A DNA stretch of 20,000 nucleotides from Chrysomallon squamiferum. Taxonomy: Eukaryota; Mollusca; Gastropoda; Neomphalida; Peltospiridae. How positions within the stretch are numbered: position 1 is the first letter of the stretch; each line of letters begins with the position of its first letter. Positions 1 to 9,800 of this stretch are shown here, in pieces. The stretch lies in NCBI GenBank assembly GCA_012295275.1, contig CM022669.1:15162672-15182671 (forward strand), read 5' to 3'. Position numbers and translations under genes: made by a program. Below the pieces are notes generated by a model. That model was not told the origin of the DNA and ran no database searches. It saw nothing but the letters and a program-made list of their open reading frames with translations.

Positions 1-687
1 AAAAATACTGACTGTAGTGGTTTCTTTTTATCTGTCGTTTATTATCTTAAAAACGACTTCTTTTTTGATGACTTAAGCTCTAATAATGGAGGAAAAAATA
101 AAAACAAAGAAAAAATAATAATGAAGGAAAACAAAAGAGATACGAGAAAACAAACGGAAATAAAATTTACATTAAAACATAAATTATTTCTTATTTCGTT
201 TCGTTTTTACTGTCCTACGCATTTTAATTAAATATTAAAATAACAATTAGCTGACAGTTATCTTTTACATGCCATTAAGATCAAAGAATGTTTGACGTTA
301 AATTTCAATAAAACATCTTTTAGCTTTTAGCTACAGACTGACTTTATGTCGTTATTGTAGACATTTTATAGTTATCATTTTAGGACTTGAACTTACTGAA
401 TCAATTAAAGGTGAGAAAAGAAAAGAAAGTTATATCTCTGTTTTTGTTTTTTGGTGTTTAGTAATCTGACATTAAATCGTACTCTCTTTTCGTTATGTTA
501 TGGGTGTGAGATATTAATTTTAAAAAGATGAATAGAAAATGTCTACAACGTTTGTAGCAAATAGCCCTTGTTTTTAGTCGAAAAGAAATAAAAAAAAGGG
601 TATCGTGGCTTATGAGAATTTCCATCTTATAAAGCACATGATTTATTCTTTATGGTCTTTAATACAAATTATATTCATTCCTAATTA
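1..687. other. AT-rich non-coding DNA, no gene seen
   Basis: This stretch is A+T rich with short A/T homopolymers and stop codons in all frames. No exon, RNA gene or transposon hallmark was recognised. It is probably intron or 5' flank of the Ig-receptor gene, since exon A is an internal exon and the signal-peptide exon must lie further upstream. Confidence 0.5.
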
Positions 688-920
688 ATCAGTAAGTCAA
701 TAAGTCAATAAGTCAGCAAGTCAGTAAGTCAGCAAGTCAGCAAGTCAGTAAGTCATTCAGCAAGTCAGTCAGTAAGGCGGTCATTTAGTAAGTCTGTAAG
801 TCAGTAAATAATGCAATCAGTAAGCCAGTCAGTCTGTCAGTCTGTAACTACGTCATTCATTAAGCCGTTCAGTCAGTAAATTAGTTATTCAGTAAGTCAG
901 TTAGAAAATCAGTCTGTCAT
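688..920. repeat. Octamer tandem array AGTAAGTC / AGCAAGTC / AATAAGTC
   Basis: Eight consecutive octamers occupy 691-754. Variant octamers and AGTC tetramers, slipped and mutated, continue to about 920. The basic unit is built from the tetramers AGTC and AGTA/AGCA. The array carries six GTAAGT hexamers (692, 724, 748, 788, 796, 892). Confidence 0.9.
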
Positions 921-1423
921 TTATGTTTGGTTTGTTTCCTGATTGTTTACGTTCTAACGTAATAACCTAATGATGTGAACTGCGAATATTTAACATTTTG
1001 TTACTCACCACCAGCCTTTACTTCTAATAAAGTATTACAATAAAATATCCGTTACTAGTTAAGTGTTACTATTATCATAACTCTCTTCGTTTGCACACTG
1101 TATATACCTCTTTGTTTGTATCTATGACTCTGTATCTGCTTTCTACCTATGTATTTATATTTTTATGTGTGTGCATATCTGAATATTTATCACTGCAAAT
1201 TTTTGGTGTCTACAGTCGATTTCACTTATATGTCTACGAGGTGACGTCAAACCACAATAGTAACTTTCAGTCTACATGTATTGTCACGTTCAGAGTATTT
1301 GTATTATACTGTATTATTAGCAAAAGTTTATGTTCGGCAACATTTACTAAATTTCGTGGATATATTTAAAAATATTAAACACAATGAGATCATTGATTCT
1401 TACCACTAAATGTACAGTTTAGA
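921..1423. other. Non-coding DNA with one CRE palindrome
   Basis: T-rich sequence without a credible gene. The open frame from about 1091 is low-complexity and begins at TTG. The one notable site is a perfect TGACGTCA at 1242-1249, the core bound by CREB/ATF factors. Function is not shown. Confidence 0.4.
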
Positions 1424-1528
1424 AAACAACAACATAAAAACAAACAACAGCACGAACAAAACAAAAACGACAACAAACAAACAAACAAACAAACGAATAA
1501 ACAAACAAAACAACCAACAAAACAAACC
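1424..1528. repeat. CAAA/CAA-rich simple repeat
   Basis: Imperfect CAAA and CAA repeat, purest at about 1471-1494. The minus-strand open frame across it (poly Cys/Leu/Phe) is a repeat artefact. Confidence 0.85.
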
Positions 1529-1837
1529 TCAAGTTTTATGACAAATATTGTGTGTATTATTGTAACATTTAGCAATGCAAGTATTTGTAACACATTCTTA
1601 ACTGTTTAACGTATTTCCATTTCGAGTTTGATTTTTTTTCTCTCCACTTAAGTACACTTAAACTAACAAATAGAACGATTCATCATGACATTTATTTATT
1701 GTTTTCATTACACTGACATACGTATTAAGTTCAACGAACTGTTAATATGTAAAGTGTCAGCGAAAGGCGAAAGAAAATATCAAGCTGCAGCACAGACAGA
1801 TAAAATGTTCTCGTTTATTTTATACATTTCTTCTTTT

Positions 1838-1856
1838 AAAAAAAAAAAAAAAAAAA
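1838..1856. repeat. Poly-A run
   Basis: Uninterrupted A19. There is no adjacent coding retrocopy. The flanks, 1529-2000, are otherwise featureless AT-rich DNA. Confidence 0.9.
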
Positions 1857-2028
1857 TCCTTTTCATATACGTCAGTACAAATAAGAACACACTTAAACTT
1901 TCAGACACCTGTATATAAAATACATTTCCTCTCTTCTCAGTTTAATTAGCTGTTAGTTAAACACTTTTTTAAAAACCAAGCTGGCAGTTCACTGTAAGAT
2001 TTTATGTCTGTTTTATTATTTTGAACAG

Positions 2029-2162
2029 GTGACAGCAAGAACGCACCTGAGTCGTCTCCTTTACCTCTTCCAACGTTCCTAGCAACGAAAACGAATTTCA
2101 CGTTTCGTGAAGGCGAACTGGCAAGACTGGAGTGCTCCGTAGAAAACCTCAGTACGAAAAAG
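2029..2162 (+). CDS. Internal exon A: first half of N-terminal Ig domain (Dpr/DIP/ZIG-8/lachesin-like)
   Basis: Partial CDS exon of a neuronal Ig-superfamily receptor. Reading from the third base, it gives 44 residues: a Ser/Pro-rich linker (DSKNAPESSPLPLP), the A-strand region, then a B-strand GELARLEC with the first canonical Ig cysteine at residue 35, and ENLSTKK. Two N-glycosylation sequons are visible (NFT at 22, NLS at 39). A pyrimidine-rich tract ending TTTGAACAG precedes it, and a frame-matched TGA at 2022-2024 shows that coding must start after this AG. The 3' end is AAG|GTAAAC. The incoming intron is phase 1 and the outgoing one phase 0. The frame joins cleanly to exon B, where the C-strand VIW follows as expected. 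The NL-x-x-K-x-V-x-W pattern matches family members. Signal peptide and start codon are not in the window. Exon confidence is high; the exact subfamily is uncertain. Confidence 0.85.
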
Positions 2163-3190
2163 GTAAACATTTAGAATCCTACGCAATCTAGATATACTTA
2201 GCTTCAGTTCGAAGAAAGGTAAACATTTAGAATCCGACGCAGTCTAGATAGAGTTAGCTTCAGTACGAAAAAGATAAATGTTTAGAATCTTACGTAATCT
2301 AGATATACTTAAATTGAGCTCGAAAAAACATTTAGAATCCTACGTAATCTAGATATACTTAGCTTCAGCTCGAAAAAAAGGTAAACATTTAGAATGCTAC
2401 GTAATCTAGATATACTCAAATTCAGCTCGAAAAAAAGGTAAACATTTAGAATGCTACGTAATCTAGATAGACTTAGCTTCAGTACGAAAAAGGTAAACGT
2501 TTAGAATCCTACGCAATCTAGATATACTTAGCTTCAGTTCGAAGAAAGGTAAACATTTAGAATATTACGTAATCTAGATTTACTTAGCTTCAGTTCGAAA
2601 AAAAGGGTAAACATTTAGAATCTTACGTAATCTAGATATACTTAGCTTCAGTTCGAAAAAAAAGCTAAACATTTAGAATCCTACGTAATCTAGATATACT
2701 TAGCTTCAGTTCGAAAAAAAGGTTAAACATTTAGAATCTTACGTAATCTAGATATATTTAACTTCAGTTCGAAAAAAAAGGTAAACGTTTAGAATCTTAC
2801 ATAATCTAGATATACTTAGCTTCAATTCGAAAAAAGGTTAAACATTTAGAATCCTACGCAATCTAAATATACTTAGCTTCAGTTCGAGTAAAAAGGGTAA
2901 ACATTTAGAATCCTACGTAATCTAGATATACTTAGCTTCAGTTCGAAAAAAAGGTTAAACATTTAGAATCTTACGTAATCTAGATATATTTAACTTCAGT
3001 TCGAAAAAAAAGGTAAACGTTTAGAATCTTACATAATCTAGATATACTTAGCTTCAGTTCGAAAAAAGGTAAACGTTTAGAATCTTACATAATCTAGATA
3101 TACTTAACTTCAGTTCGGAAAAAAGGGTAAACATTTAGAATCCTAAGTAATCTACATATACTTGAGTTCGAAAAGAAGCTAAACATTTAA
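2163..3190 (+). repeat. Minisatellite of about 56-58 bp units carrying an exon-end plus donor motif
   Basis: Eighteen clear head-to-tail units, each running GTAAACATTTAGAATC..TACGTAATCTAGATATACTTAGCTTCAGTTCGAAAAAAG. They begin exactly at the donor of exon A. The end of each unit (CTTCAGTTCGAAAAAAG or CTTCAGTACGAAAAAG) is close to the last coding bases of exon A (CTCAGTACGAAAAAG). Twelve units keep GTAAAC and nine, counting the true site, keep AG|GTAAAC. Changes are mainly point substitutions and A-run length. A 159-bp block (2666-2824) recurs identically 232 bp later (2898-3056). Confidence 0.95.
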
Positions 3191-3525
3191 ATATCTGTAC
3201 TCGATGCCTAACATCAGCAGAACAATCTAAACATATATAAATCCATACGTAACCCCAAAACTTAACCTCATTACGAAAAAAAGTAAACAGAAATCAGTAC
3301 GTACACTTCATGCACAACCTCAGTAAAATGTAAACATTTGGAAATTATTACATAACTCTAATACGAAAACAGTTAAACATCTGGAAATCGGTATATAACC
3401 TCGTTACACAAAGAGGTAAACATTTTGAAGTGAGTGGATAACTTTATTACGAAAAGAGGTAAACATCTCGAAAACATCAGAAGTAAACATTTAGAATTAA
3501 GGGAATAACCTCCTTATGACATTTT
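3191..3525 (+). repeat. Decayed, 43-bp-period continuation of the minisatellite
   Basis: After 3190 the array becomes divergent. Three units of exactly 43 bp sit at 3330-3372, 3373-3415 and 3416-3458, and a truncated one follows. Each has the form GTAAACAT-TGGAAAT...AACCTCATTACGAAAAGAG. They keep the GTAAACAT opening and an exon-like AACCTC-x-x-TACGAAAA end, but lack about 13 bp present in the 56-58-bp units. They look like an older subfamily of the same repeat. Confidence 0.8.
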
Positions 3526-3754
3526 CAATGGAAAACATCAGTCGGTTCAGCTATCACTTTAAGACGAATTGACGTTTACTGGCTTTGATTTATTCCATTT
3601 TGATCTGTTTGTTAGTAAATGTAAAACGAAAATGAAGAAAACTAAATAAATTGGACCTCTCATTCTCACGTTATCTCTCCATCTCACTCAATATTGTCAC
3701 TCACTCATTTTTATTTATCATGTTTTCCTTTTTTCTTCTTTTCACTCTGTTAAA

Positions 3755-3791
3755 CTCTCTCACCCTCTCTCTCTCTCTCCCTCTCTCTCTC

Positions 3792-3889
<98 letters not shown>

Positions 3890-3915
3890 TCTCCCTCTCA
3901 CCCCCTCTCTCCCTC

Positions 3916-3966
<51 letters not shown>
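3755..3966. repeat. Long (CT)n microsatellite
   Basis: A 212-bp polypyrimidine tract, nearly pure (CT)n with a CCCTCTC-type interruption at about 3885-3925. Open frames on both strands (Leu-Ser and Arg-Glu repeats) are artefacts. The sequence between 3526 and 3754 shows nothing else. Confidence 0.97.
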
Positions 3967-3969
<3 letters not shown>

Positions 3970-4552
3970 TTATTTATTTATAGAAGGAAAACATACAATT
4001 TTCCTTTTATAAACAAATAAAAAATACAGTATTTATTAAATTATATTAACTTTAGATTATTTAAAAAATAATTTCCAATTATGTTTTATCAATTGCTTGT
4101 TAATGATAGTTTACAAAATGCTCATGCCATTACCTCTAACGAAATTAACAAAAAAAAAAAATCAAAAAAATCTTGATCAATTAACCAACGAAATTTCGAT
4201 CAATCTGTCTGTTCGCCAAGAAGATTACACGGTCGAGGAAACCAGAGTACAATCGATACAACTAAAAGGTAAACTTCAGTTTTCAGATACTATCATTATG
4301 AAATGCTGTCGTGCACGTCGTCGGTGTGTTTGTTTGCCTTGAGGCGCCGTTTGTCCGCGGTGCGCAGCGATCCGATGGAGGAGAGTATTCACGGAAGACA
4401 GCGGAAGTCCAATACATGTATTTTTAATTTGTACGCCTCGGCAGATTCCCAGTGCATCCTTTTATGTTAGATCACTATCTTAACTGCCGTCAATTCAAAT
4501 CAGTGAAATGGTTTCAGTTTTTCTTTCTTTCATTCTTTTTCTTTTTTTTAAA
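3967..4552. other. Intron sequence with a small CpG-richer patch
   Basis: AT-rich at first. A short stretch at about 4300-4425 has clustered CpGs (GGCGCCG, CCGCGG, GCGC). An open frame 4097-4342 (+) contains a poly-Lys/Asn stretch and no recognisable domain. It ends near an AAAAG-GTAAAC string at 4265-4275 that resembles the exon A donor. I do not call an exon here. Confidence 0.35.
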
Positions 4553-4585
4553 TGCAATAAAATAATAATAATAAAAAAAAAATAA

Positions 4586-4616
<31 letters not shown>

Positions 4617-4682
4617 GAGCACAAAACAACAACAAAACAAACAAAGTATAAAACAACAATAAACAAACACACAAACACACCA
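4553..4682. repeat. AAT / poly-A / CAAA compound simple repeat
   Basis: Short AAT repeats lead into a 27-base A run (4587-4613). CAA/CAAA-rich sequence follows to about 4682. Confidence 0.9.
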
Positions 4683-5480
4683 ACATTTCGAAATTTGGAA
4701 AATTAGTTTATGATGACAGAATGAATGAATGACAGTGAAACAAAGCGAGAAAAATAAATAAAACAAAAATAACATTTGTACATCTGTAATTAGCGACTAG
4801 TTTGTTTTAAATCATTGAAATTTCTGAATATTTCATCTGAACAAACGTCTTATTTTTTTCGAACGAATCTTGACATTCATCAGTTCTGTGTTACCAACAC
4901 ATTCTTCTGCTAATCTGTTTAAGTCGTCTCGCCAATGTCTCCTCCATTATTCTCTATGAAAAGACTTGGCAATCAGCCGTGATTTGGCAGCGGAGGTAGT
5001 TAATTTAATTACTCTTTAAGGCTTGTATGTTTGCGTACGGAAAACACAGTTTCTGCGAAGAGAAGGCTCGGGGGACTTTGGCTGTATACACACGTAAAAC
5101 AAATTGTGTGCTTCATTATTCATAACAAACTTTTTCGATTACTTGAGCTTTTATCATTTTAAACAGTCCAAACATTCGGTGGTCAAGAAGTAAAATCCAT
5201 CCTTGTCGTTAATCATTCGGATGTTTTCGCAGGATTGATCGGTTTTGGGCGTGCGACCAAGTGCCGTAACATCGACAGTTTCCGTGTTCCGAGCATGAAC
5301 GAAAGTTATCGATCGACATTTTTTTTTTTTTTTCCGATCTGAAAAACCGTTATCTTTCGATAAGGTACACAGATGTACATATTAATAACGAAACACTGGA
5401 CAATGGTAAAGGAAGAACATCATAAAACTTATTGATGAAATAAATTTGAAAAACAAAACAAGAACAATAAAACATATTTC

Positions 5481-5481
<1 letters not shown>
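4683..5481. other. Intron sequence, no gene recognised
   Basis: Unique AT-rich sequence with a T15 run at 5319-5333. The part at about 5030-5100 and 5215-5310 is somewhat richer in G+C and CpG but shows no open frame with a family signature. Confidence 0.4.

Positions 5482-5541
<60 letters not shown>
5482..5541. repeat. (AAT)n microsatellite
   Basis: A 60-bp nearly perfect TAA/AAT array directly abutting the SINE-like segment that follows. The minus-strand poly-Leu frame is an artefact. Confidence 0.97.
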
Positions 5542-5543
<2 letters not shown>

Positions 5544-5710
5544 GATGTAACCGAGTGATTACAAACCTAGCCTGAGGCGTTGTAAGTCGCAAGATCGAAT
5601 CTGCTCGGTGGACTCCAGGCTACTTCCTATTTCAAAGACATACTAACGAGTGGGTTATCAGTATGCTTGGCATTTCTTATGAATACAGGGACAACTGTAT
5701 ATAAAATAAT
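5544..5710 (+). mobile_element. Probable tRNA-derived SINE head (RNA polymerase III promoter boxes)
   Basis: An A-box-like TAACCGAGTGATTAC at 5548-5562 resembles the TGGCCGAGTGGTTA of tRNA-Ser/Leu genes. A B-box-like AGATCGAATCT lies at 5592-5602, the normal 44 nt downstream. No acceptor-stem pairing is apparent, so this is not an intact tRNA gene. A unique body of perhaps 100 bp follows. The 3' boundary is unclear and no target-site duplication was identified. A decayed tRNA pseudogene is the alternative. Confidence 0.5.
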
Positions 5711-7200
5711 CCATTACTATTTTCGATAAGATCATTTAATAATCACTGGTAAAAAATAATTAGGAATCACGCCTGTAAAACTGATCAGATCAGAAGTTTC
5801 ATTCTCGTATTTCAGCGTAGGTAACTTATAACTTTCTACACGTAAGAAAACACATCAAGCCACAGACCCAAACATACACTCCGCCACGTTTGTTTCAAAC
5901 AGCAAAACTACTCAACGCTTGAAATAACACAAAATGTGAGGGTATGTCCTTCAATGGCATTTTCTTCAATAATGGATCATAATTAAAGGAAAAGATGACT
6001 CGGCATTAATACACGTGTTTTCTATTTATCATCAAAGACTGCTTAACGCATGCAAATATTGAAAAGCTTATGGTATGCTCTGTTTAAAGTGTGAGAGGTT
6101 ACAACCGCGAGATTTTCTGGTATCAGCCTTCCGAAATCAAACAGTTATTTTCTTTCAAAGGAATAACTGCAACTGTGCACTGGTTTAAGAAAAATGAATG
6201 TTTCCATGTTTTGCCCCGAAGCAGTAATCAACTATAATAATTACATTTGCCTTTAGAATTATTCCGCTTCACACCTTGGGGTCATAGTTAATGTTGTTTA
6301 GGTTTCTGTTACCCTTTTTTCCAATTGCTTCTACTATTTTTTTTATTTTATTAATTTATTTTTTTCAAGGCTGCAAGATTGTATTAGTAGTTGTGGTAAT
6401 TATAATAGTTTAAAGGAAGCTGTAGTTGCCATAGTACATTACTGAAAAAGAAAACAGTATGATGGTGCTGTGTGTGTTACAAGTCCAGTTACAAATTAAA
6501 ACTTGGTAACATTGTTATTCTTAACTTTATGACTATGTTATTCTTAATTTCAAAACTACATGAGGGGTATATTTGTTTCAAAACTGGAATCCAGTTACTT
6601 ATTGAACATAAAATTCCATGATGGTATTGTATTATGTTGTGAAAAAAAGAGAGATAATAAAATAAATAAATAAATAAAAACAAACTTTTTGTCGGTAAAT
6701 TAAATAAAATAAATAACGATACACTGTACATTAAAAGAAAAGAAAAGTAAACTAAACAAAGATATGATAGTTTATATGTTATGTGCTGAATATTTATTAA
6801 TTTATTAATTCTCTTTTATTTTCTGTTTCTAATAATCCTGATGTGATGTCAGAGATATCTTAAACGATTATTCCTGACTATCTGAACATTACGTCAGGCT
6901 AAAAAAAAAAAAATAATAATGTCCCTGTCGTACTCATTTGACAAAATTCTCAATTTACTTTATTTTCTGGACAGATAGAATTTCCCATTCCAATCCACTA
7001 CGGTTTTTGTAACAACATCCTCTCTCGTAGCGCTGACTTCCTGGTTTTACAAAGGAAGCTAATTCGTGTTTCTCTTCTTTTCTTCTCTCTGACACCAGCT
7101 CTAATTTTCTTCAGGATATTGATTGCCTTTAAGTCTTCTCCTAATTACTCTTGCTAACTGTAACCTAATTTCAATAGAGCGCCTTATGAAAAGGAGGAAA
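5711..7200. other. Intron sequence, no gene recognised
   Basis: Unique AT-rich DNA with a short AAAT repeat at about 6655-6679 and an A-run near 6901-6913. Open frames here are short and hydrophobic because of T-rich composition. Nothing supports an exon or RNA gene. Confidence 0.4.
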
Positions 7201-7316
7201 AAACTGCAAGAAAGAAATATAAAAAACAAAAATTATAGCGAAAAGAAAAGAAGAAAAATAAAAAAAAACGAAAGCGGAAAAGATAAAAACTAAAACTAAA
7301 CGGAGAATGGAAAGGA

Positions 7317-7354
<38 letters not shown>

Positions 7355-7405
7355 ATAAAAGACAAAATAAAAAGAGATAAAAGATGCAATAATAATAATA
7401 ATAAC

Positions 7406-7444
<39 letters not shown>

Positions 7445-7475
7445 CATAATCATAATCATAATAATAATAATAAAA
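7201..7475. repeat. A-rich tract, A34 run and (AAT)n array
   Basis: Purine-rich AAAAG/GAAAA sequence leads to about 34 consecutive A (7319-7352). An AAT array with CAT/CAA interruptions follows (7388-7474). Three overlapping minus-strand open frames (poly Phe/Ile/Leu/Tyr) come from this repeat and are not genes. Confidence 0.95.
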
Positions 7476-7761
7476 TAGATTAACTAACCAGCTATATAAA
7501 TACATAAACAAATAAAGAATGTTTAACCCTGAGCCAGGTTACATTTAATTAATCTATTAGATATGCCTCTTTCTAATACACAAGAATCATGCTTAGCCTA
7601 AGTTTTACTTTAATGTTGACTTTTGTATACACACAAAATTATGGACTTTTTAAAAGTTATAAAAATTCCAATCTCTAGCTATGGCACTAAATTAACAAAA
7701 TCAAAAATATCTCACTATTGCATATAATGCAGCCATGGATGGTGTCTCTTAATTTTAACGT

Positions 7762-7801
7762 TAAAAAAAAATAATAATAAAAAATAAAATAAAATAAAAT
7801 A
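7762..7801. repeat. AAT/AAAAT simple repeat
   Basis: A short array of AAT then AAAAT units in otherwise unique AT-rich intron. Confidence 0.85.
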
Positions 7802-8660
7802 TGATGCCAATTACTGAAGGAAATCATTGTCTAGACTTCTGCGGGTTAATGGATACAAATACTGACTGTGTTGTTAACGGTGCTAAACATTTGGGTAATA
7901 AATAACTAAATTAATGTCCAGCCGTACCCTCGCTGCTTGCAGACTTTTCCCACAGTTACATAAATTAATCTTCCATTCTTCCGCGGGTATTTACATATTT
8001 CACTTTCCTGCTGAAATCATCTGACGGGCAGACTCTCGCTATAAACGATTTTAAGATTGGCACGAAAAAAAATTGCAGAAGCATGCTTCGTTAAGTCCAA
8101 TTTCGTCTCGTGCTACTCAGACCACATACATCAGGTTAATCGCAAAACGTAGACAGGCAGTTCGGATAGACGACCACCGCTCGGAAATTCCGATATTTTT
8201 GCCATCGTGTTTCGTTTTTTTTTTTTTTTTTTTTATCGCCACACATTTGCAAACACTTGTATGCATCGTGGCATGATGATTTACAGGTGTGTGTGTGTGT
8301 CAGATATCATAAACCTGTATTAGATGGAATCGATGCGAGACACAACAGGATGATGAAGACTTCGCTCTGTTGCATGCTGAGTGGTGGCTGAAGTAATTGG
8401 GTTGAAGGTGCACGCGTTCGGCAAACCAGGAACTCCGAAGAGAGAATCTGGAACGATAAAACAAGAAGGGCTAATTCGAAGAAAACGCTATGTTTTGGTG
8501 TGCTTGTTTTATGCATGGGCCACGTATTTCCGAAATAAAAATAAATTATTAAGAGTTGACGCTTTTCAGAATTTGGAATTTAGGAAAATGATTGAAGATT
8601 TTTGTACGATTTTAAAAGTTTTTAATGATTATTTTTAAGTAACAACAACAGCAAAAACAA
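7802..8660. other. Intron sequence, moderately CpG-containing, no gene recognised
   Basis: The parts at 7980-8200 and 8310-8500 are less AT-rich than their surroundings and carry CpGs. Open frames at 8073-8276 (+), 8381-8638 (+) and 8307-8516 (-) show no domain, and splice sites are not convincing. A T20 run lies at 8215-8234 and a short GT repeat at about 8287-8300. Confidence 0.35.
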
Positions 8661-8726
8661 TTATTATTATTATTAAGTTATATGCACTTATATTTATTTT
8701 ATTATTATTATTATTATTATTATTTT
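8661..8726. repeat. (TTA)n microsatellite, interrupted
   Basis: Two TTA/ATT blocks separated by about 25 bp. This is the opposite orientation to the AAT arrays elsewhere in the intron. Confidence 0.9.
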
Positions 8727-8911
8727 ACGTTTGTAGTATCAAGCTACAAAACAAAAGTTTCTATGGACTTTAATCTTCCTTTTTTCACGGACTTGTAGTT
8801 CAGTGATTTTTGCATGCTCTTTGTAAAAAAGCGGACATAACAACATCCGATGTGATTATTTCCAAAAGGTCATCCCAGAGGACAAAGGAATTGGATTTCA
8901 TTTTAATTTTA

Positions 8912-8933
8912 GTATATATATATATATATATAT
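8912..8933. repeat. (TA)n microsatellite
   Basis: Eleven TA dinucleotides. Flanks between 8727 and 9225 show no gene. Confidence 0.9.
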
Positions 8934-9227
8934 GTTTTAACCTTATGTAATGCTTTCTTCAGACCAGTTTTAAAAATTCAACTAGCTGTAAACCATTTTA
9001 TTTTCTTTCATTTTGAAAATTTCATTATAAAATTAATAAATTTATTTGAAGTTTGCAATAATGATATCTGTAAAGAAAAGAGATATTGCGGATTTGTGGA
9101 AGATATTCAATACATAGAAACAACACCAATCAAATACACACACATATAGTAACAAATAAACATATATACAGACAAAAAAACATCCGAATAGACACACCTG
9201 TAGATCACAGTCCCTTTAACATATATA

Positions 9228-9375
9228 CGTCATCGATGTCATCATCAGTATCATCGTCATCATCATCATCACAGCTATAATCATTGTTCTTGTTATTATT
9301 GTTGTTTTTGCTATCGTTATTATTATTATTATTGTTGTTGTTATTGATGTGTTGATGTTGTTAATATTGTTATTA
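9228..9375. repeat. ATC then TTG/TTA trinucleotide-rich region
   Basis: Imperfect TCA/ATC repeats (9228-9272) are followed by mixed TTG, TTA and GAT triplets to about 9375. The poly-Ser end of the open frame at 9086-9280 is a repeat product. Confidence 0.85.
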
Positions 9376-9627
9376 TCCTAGTACTAGACCAGTATATGGA
9401 AATTACAGAAATAATGACATTTGAAATCTACTAGTTTATCATAAGAGTCAGGTTTTTTTTAAAATTTTGTTGTTGTTGTTATATTTTGGATAATATACTA
9501 TTTATCATATTATTCTAAAGTTTATGAAATGCAGCCACGTAATTACAAAATTAGAGTCTATTTATAACATTTTACGCAAACAAGAGAGACAAAGAGAAAG
9601 ATAAATAGATAGGAGAGACACAGAAAT

Positions 9628-9733
<106 letters not shown>

Positions 9734-9800
9734 AGCAACATAAAGCTAGAGAGTTTCAGAGAAAGAGAGGCTGAATGAGAGACAATTAAAGAGAGTCAAT

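Noticed and set aside
1091-1369. Hydrophobic ORF that might have been the missing signal-peptide exon
   Set aside because: It starts at TTG, is low-complexity and T-rich, and has no phase-1 donor in a convincing context.
2163-3190. CRISPR-like array
   Set aside because: Units are contiguous tandem repeats without unique spacers in a eukaryotic intron.
3651-3983. Leu-Ser repeat ORF (+) and Arg-Glu repeat ORF (-) across the CT tract
   Set aside because: Both are direct translations of a pure dinucleotide repeat.
4097-4270. Possible alternative exon ending at AAAAG-GTAAAC
   Set aside because: It contains a poly-A stretch, has no pyrimidine-tract acceptor, and its peptide has no Ig features although it would have to fit inside the Ig domain.
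5544-5620. Functional tRNA gene
   Set aside because: A- and B-box-like strings are present but no acceptor-stem pairing is apparent, so a SINE head or pseudo-tRNA fits better.
7171-7511. Three overlapping minus-strand ORFs rich in Phe, Ile, Leu, Tyr
   Set aside because: They arise from the A34 and AAT repeats; three frames being open at once shows composition rather than coding.
8073-8638. ORFs on both strands in a CpG-containing stretch
   Set aside because: Non-ATG or weak starts, a poly-Phe stretch from a T run in one, no recognised domain, no paired splice sites.
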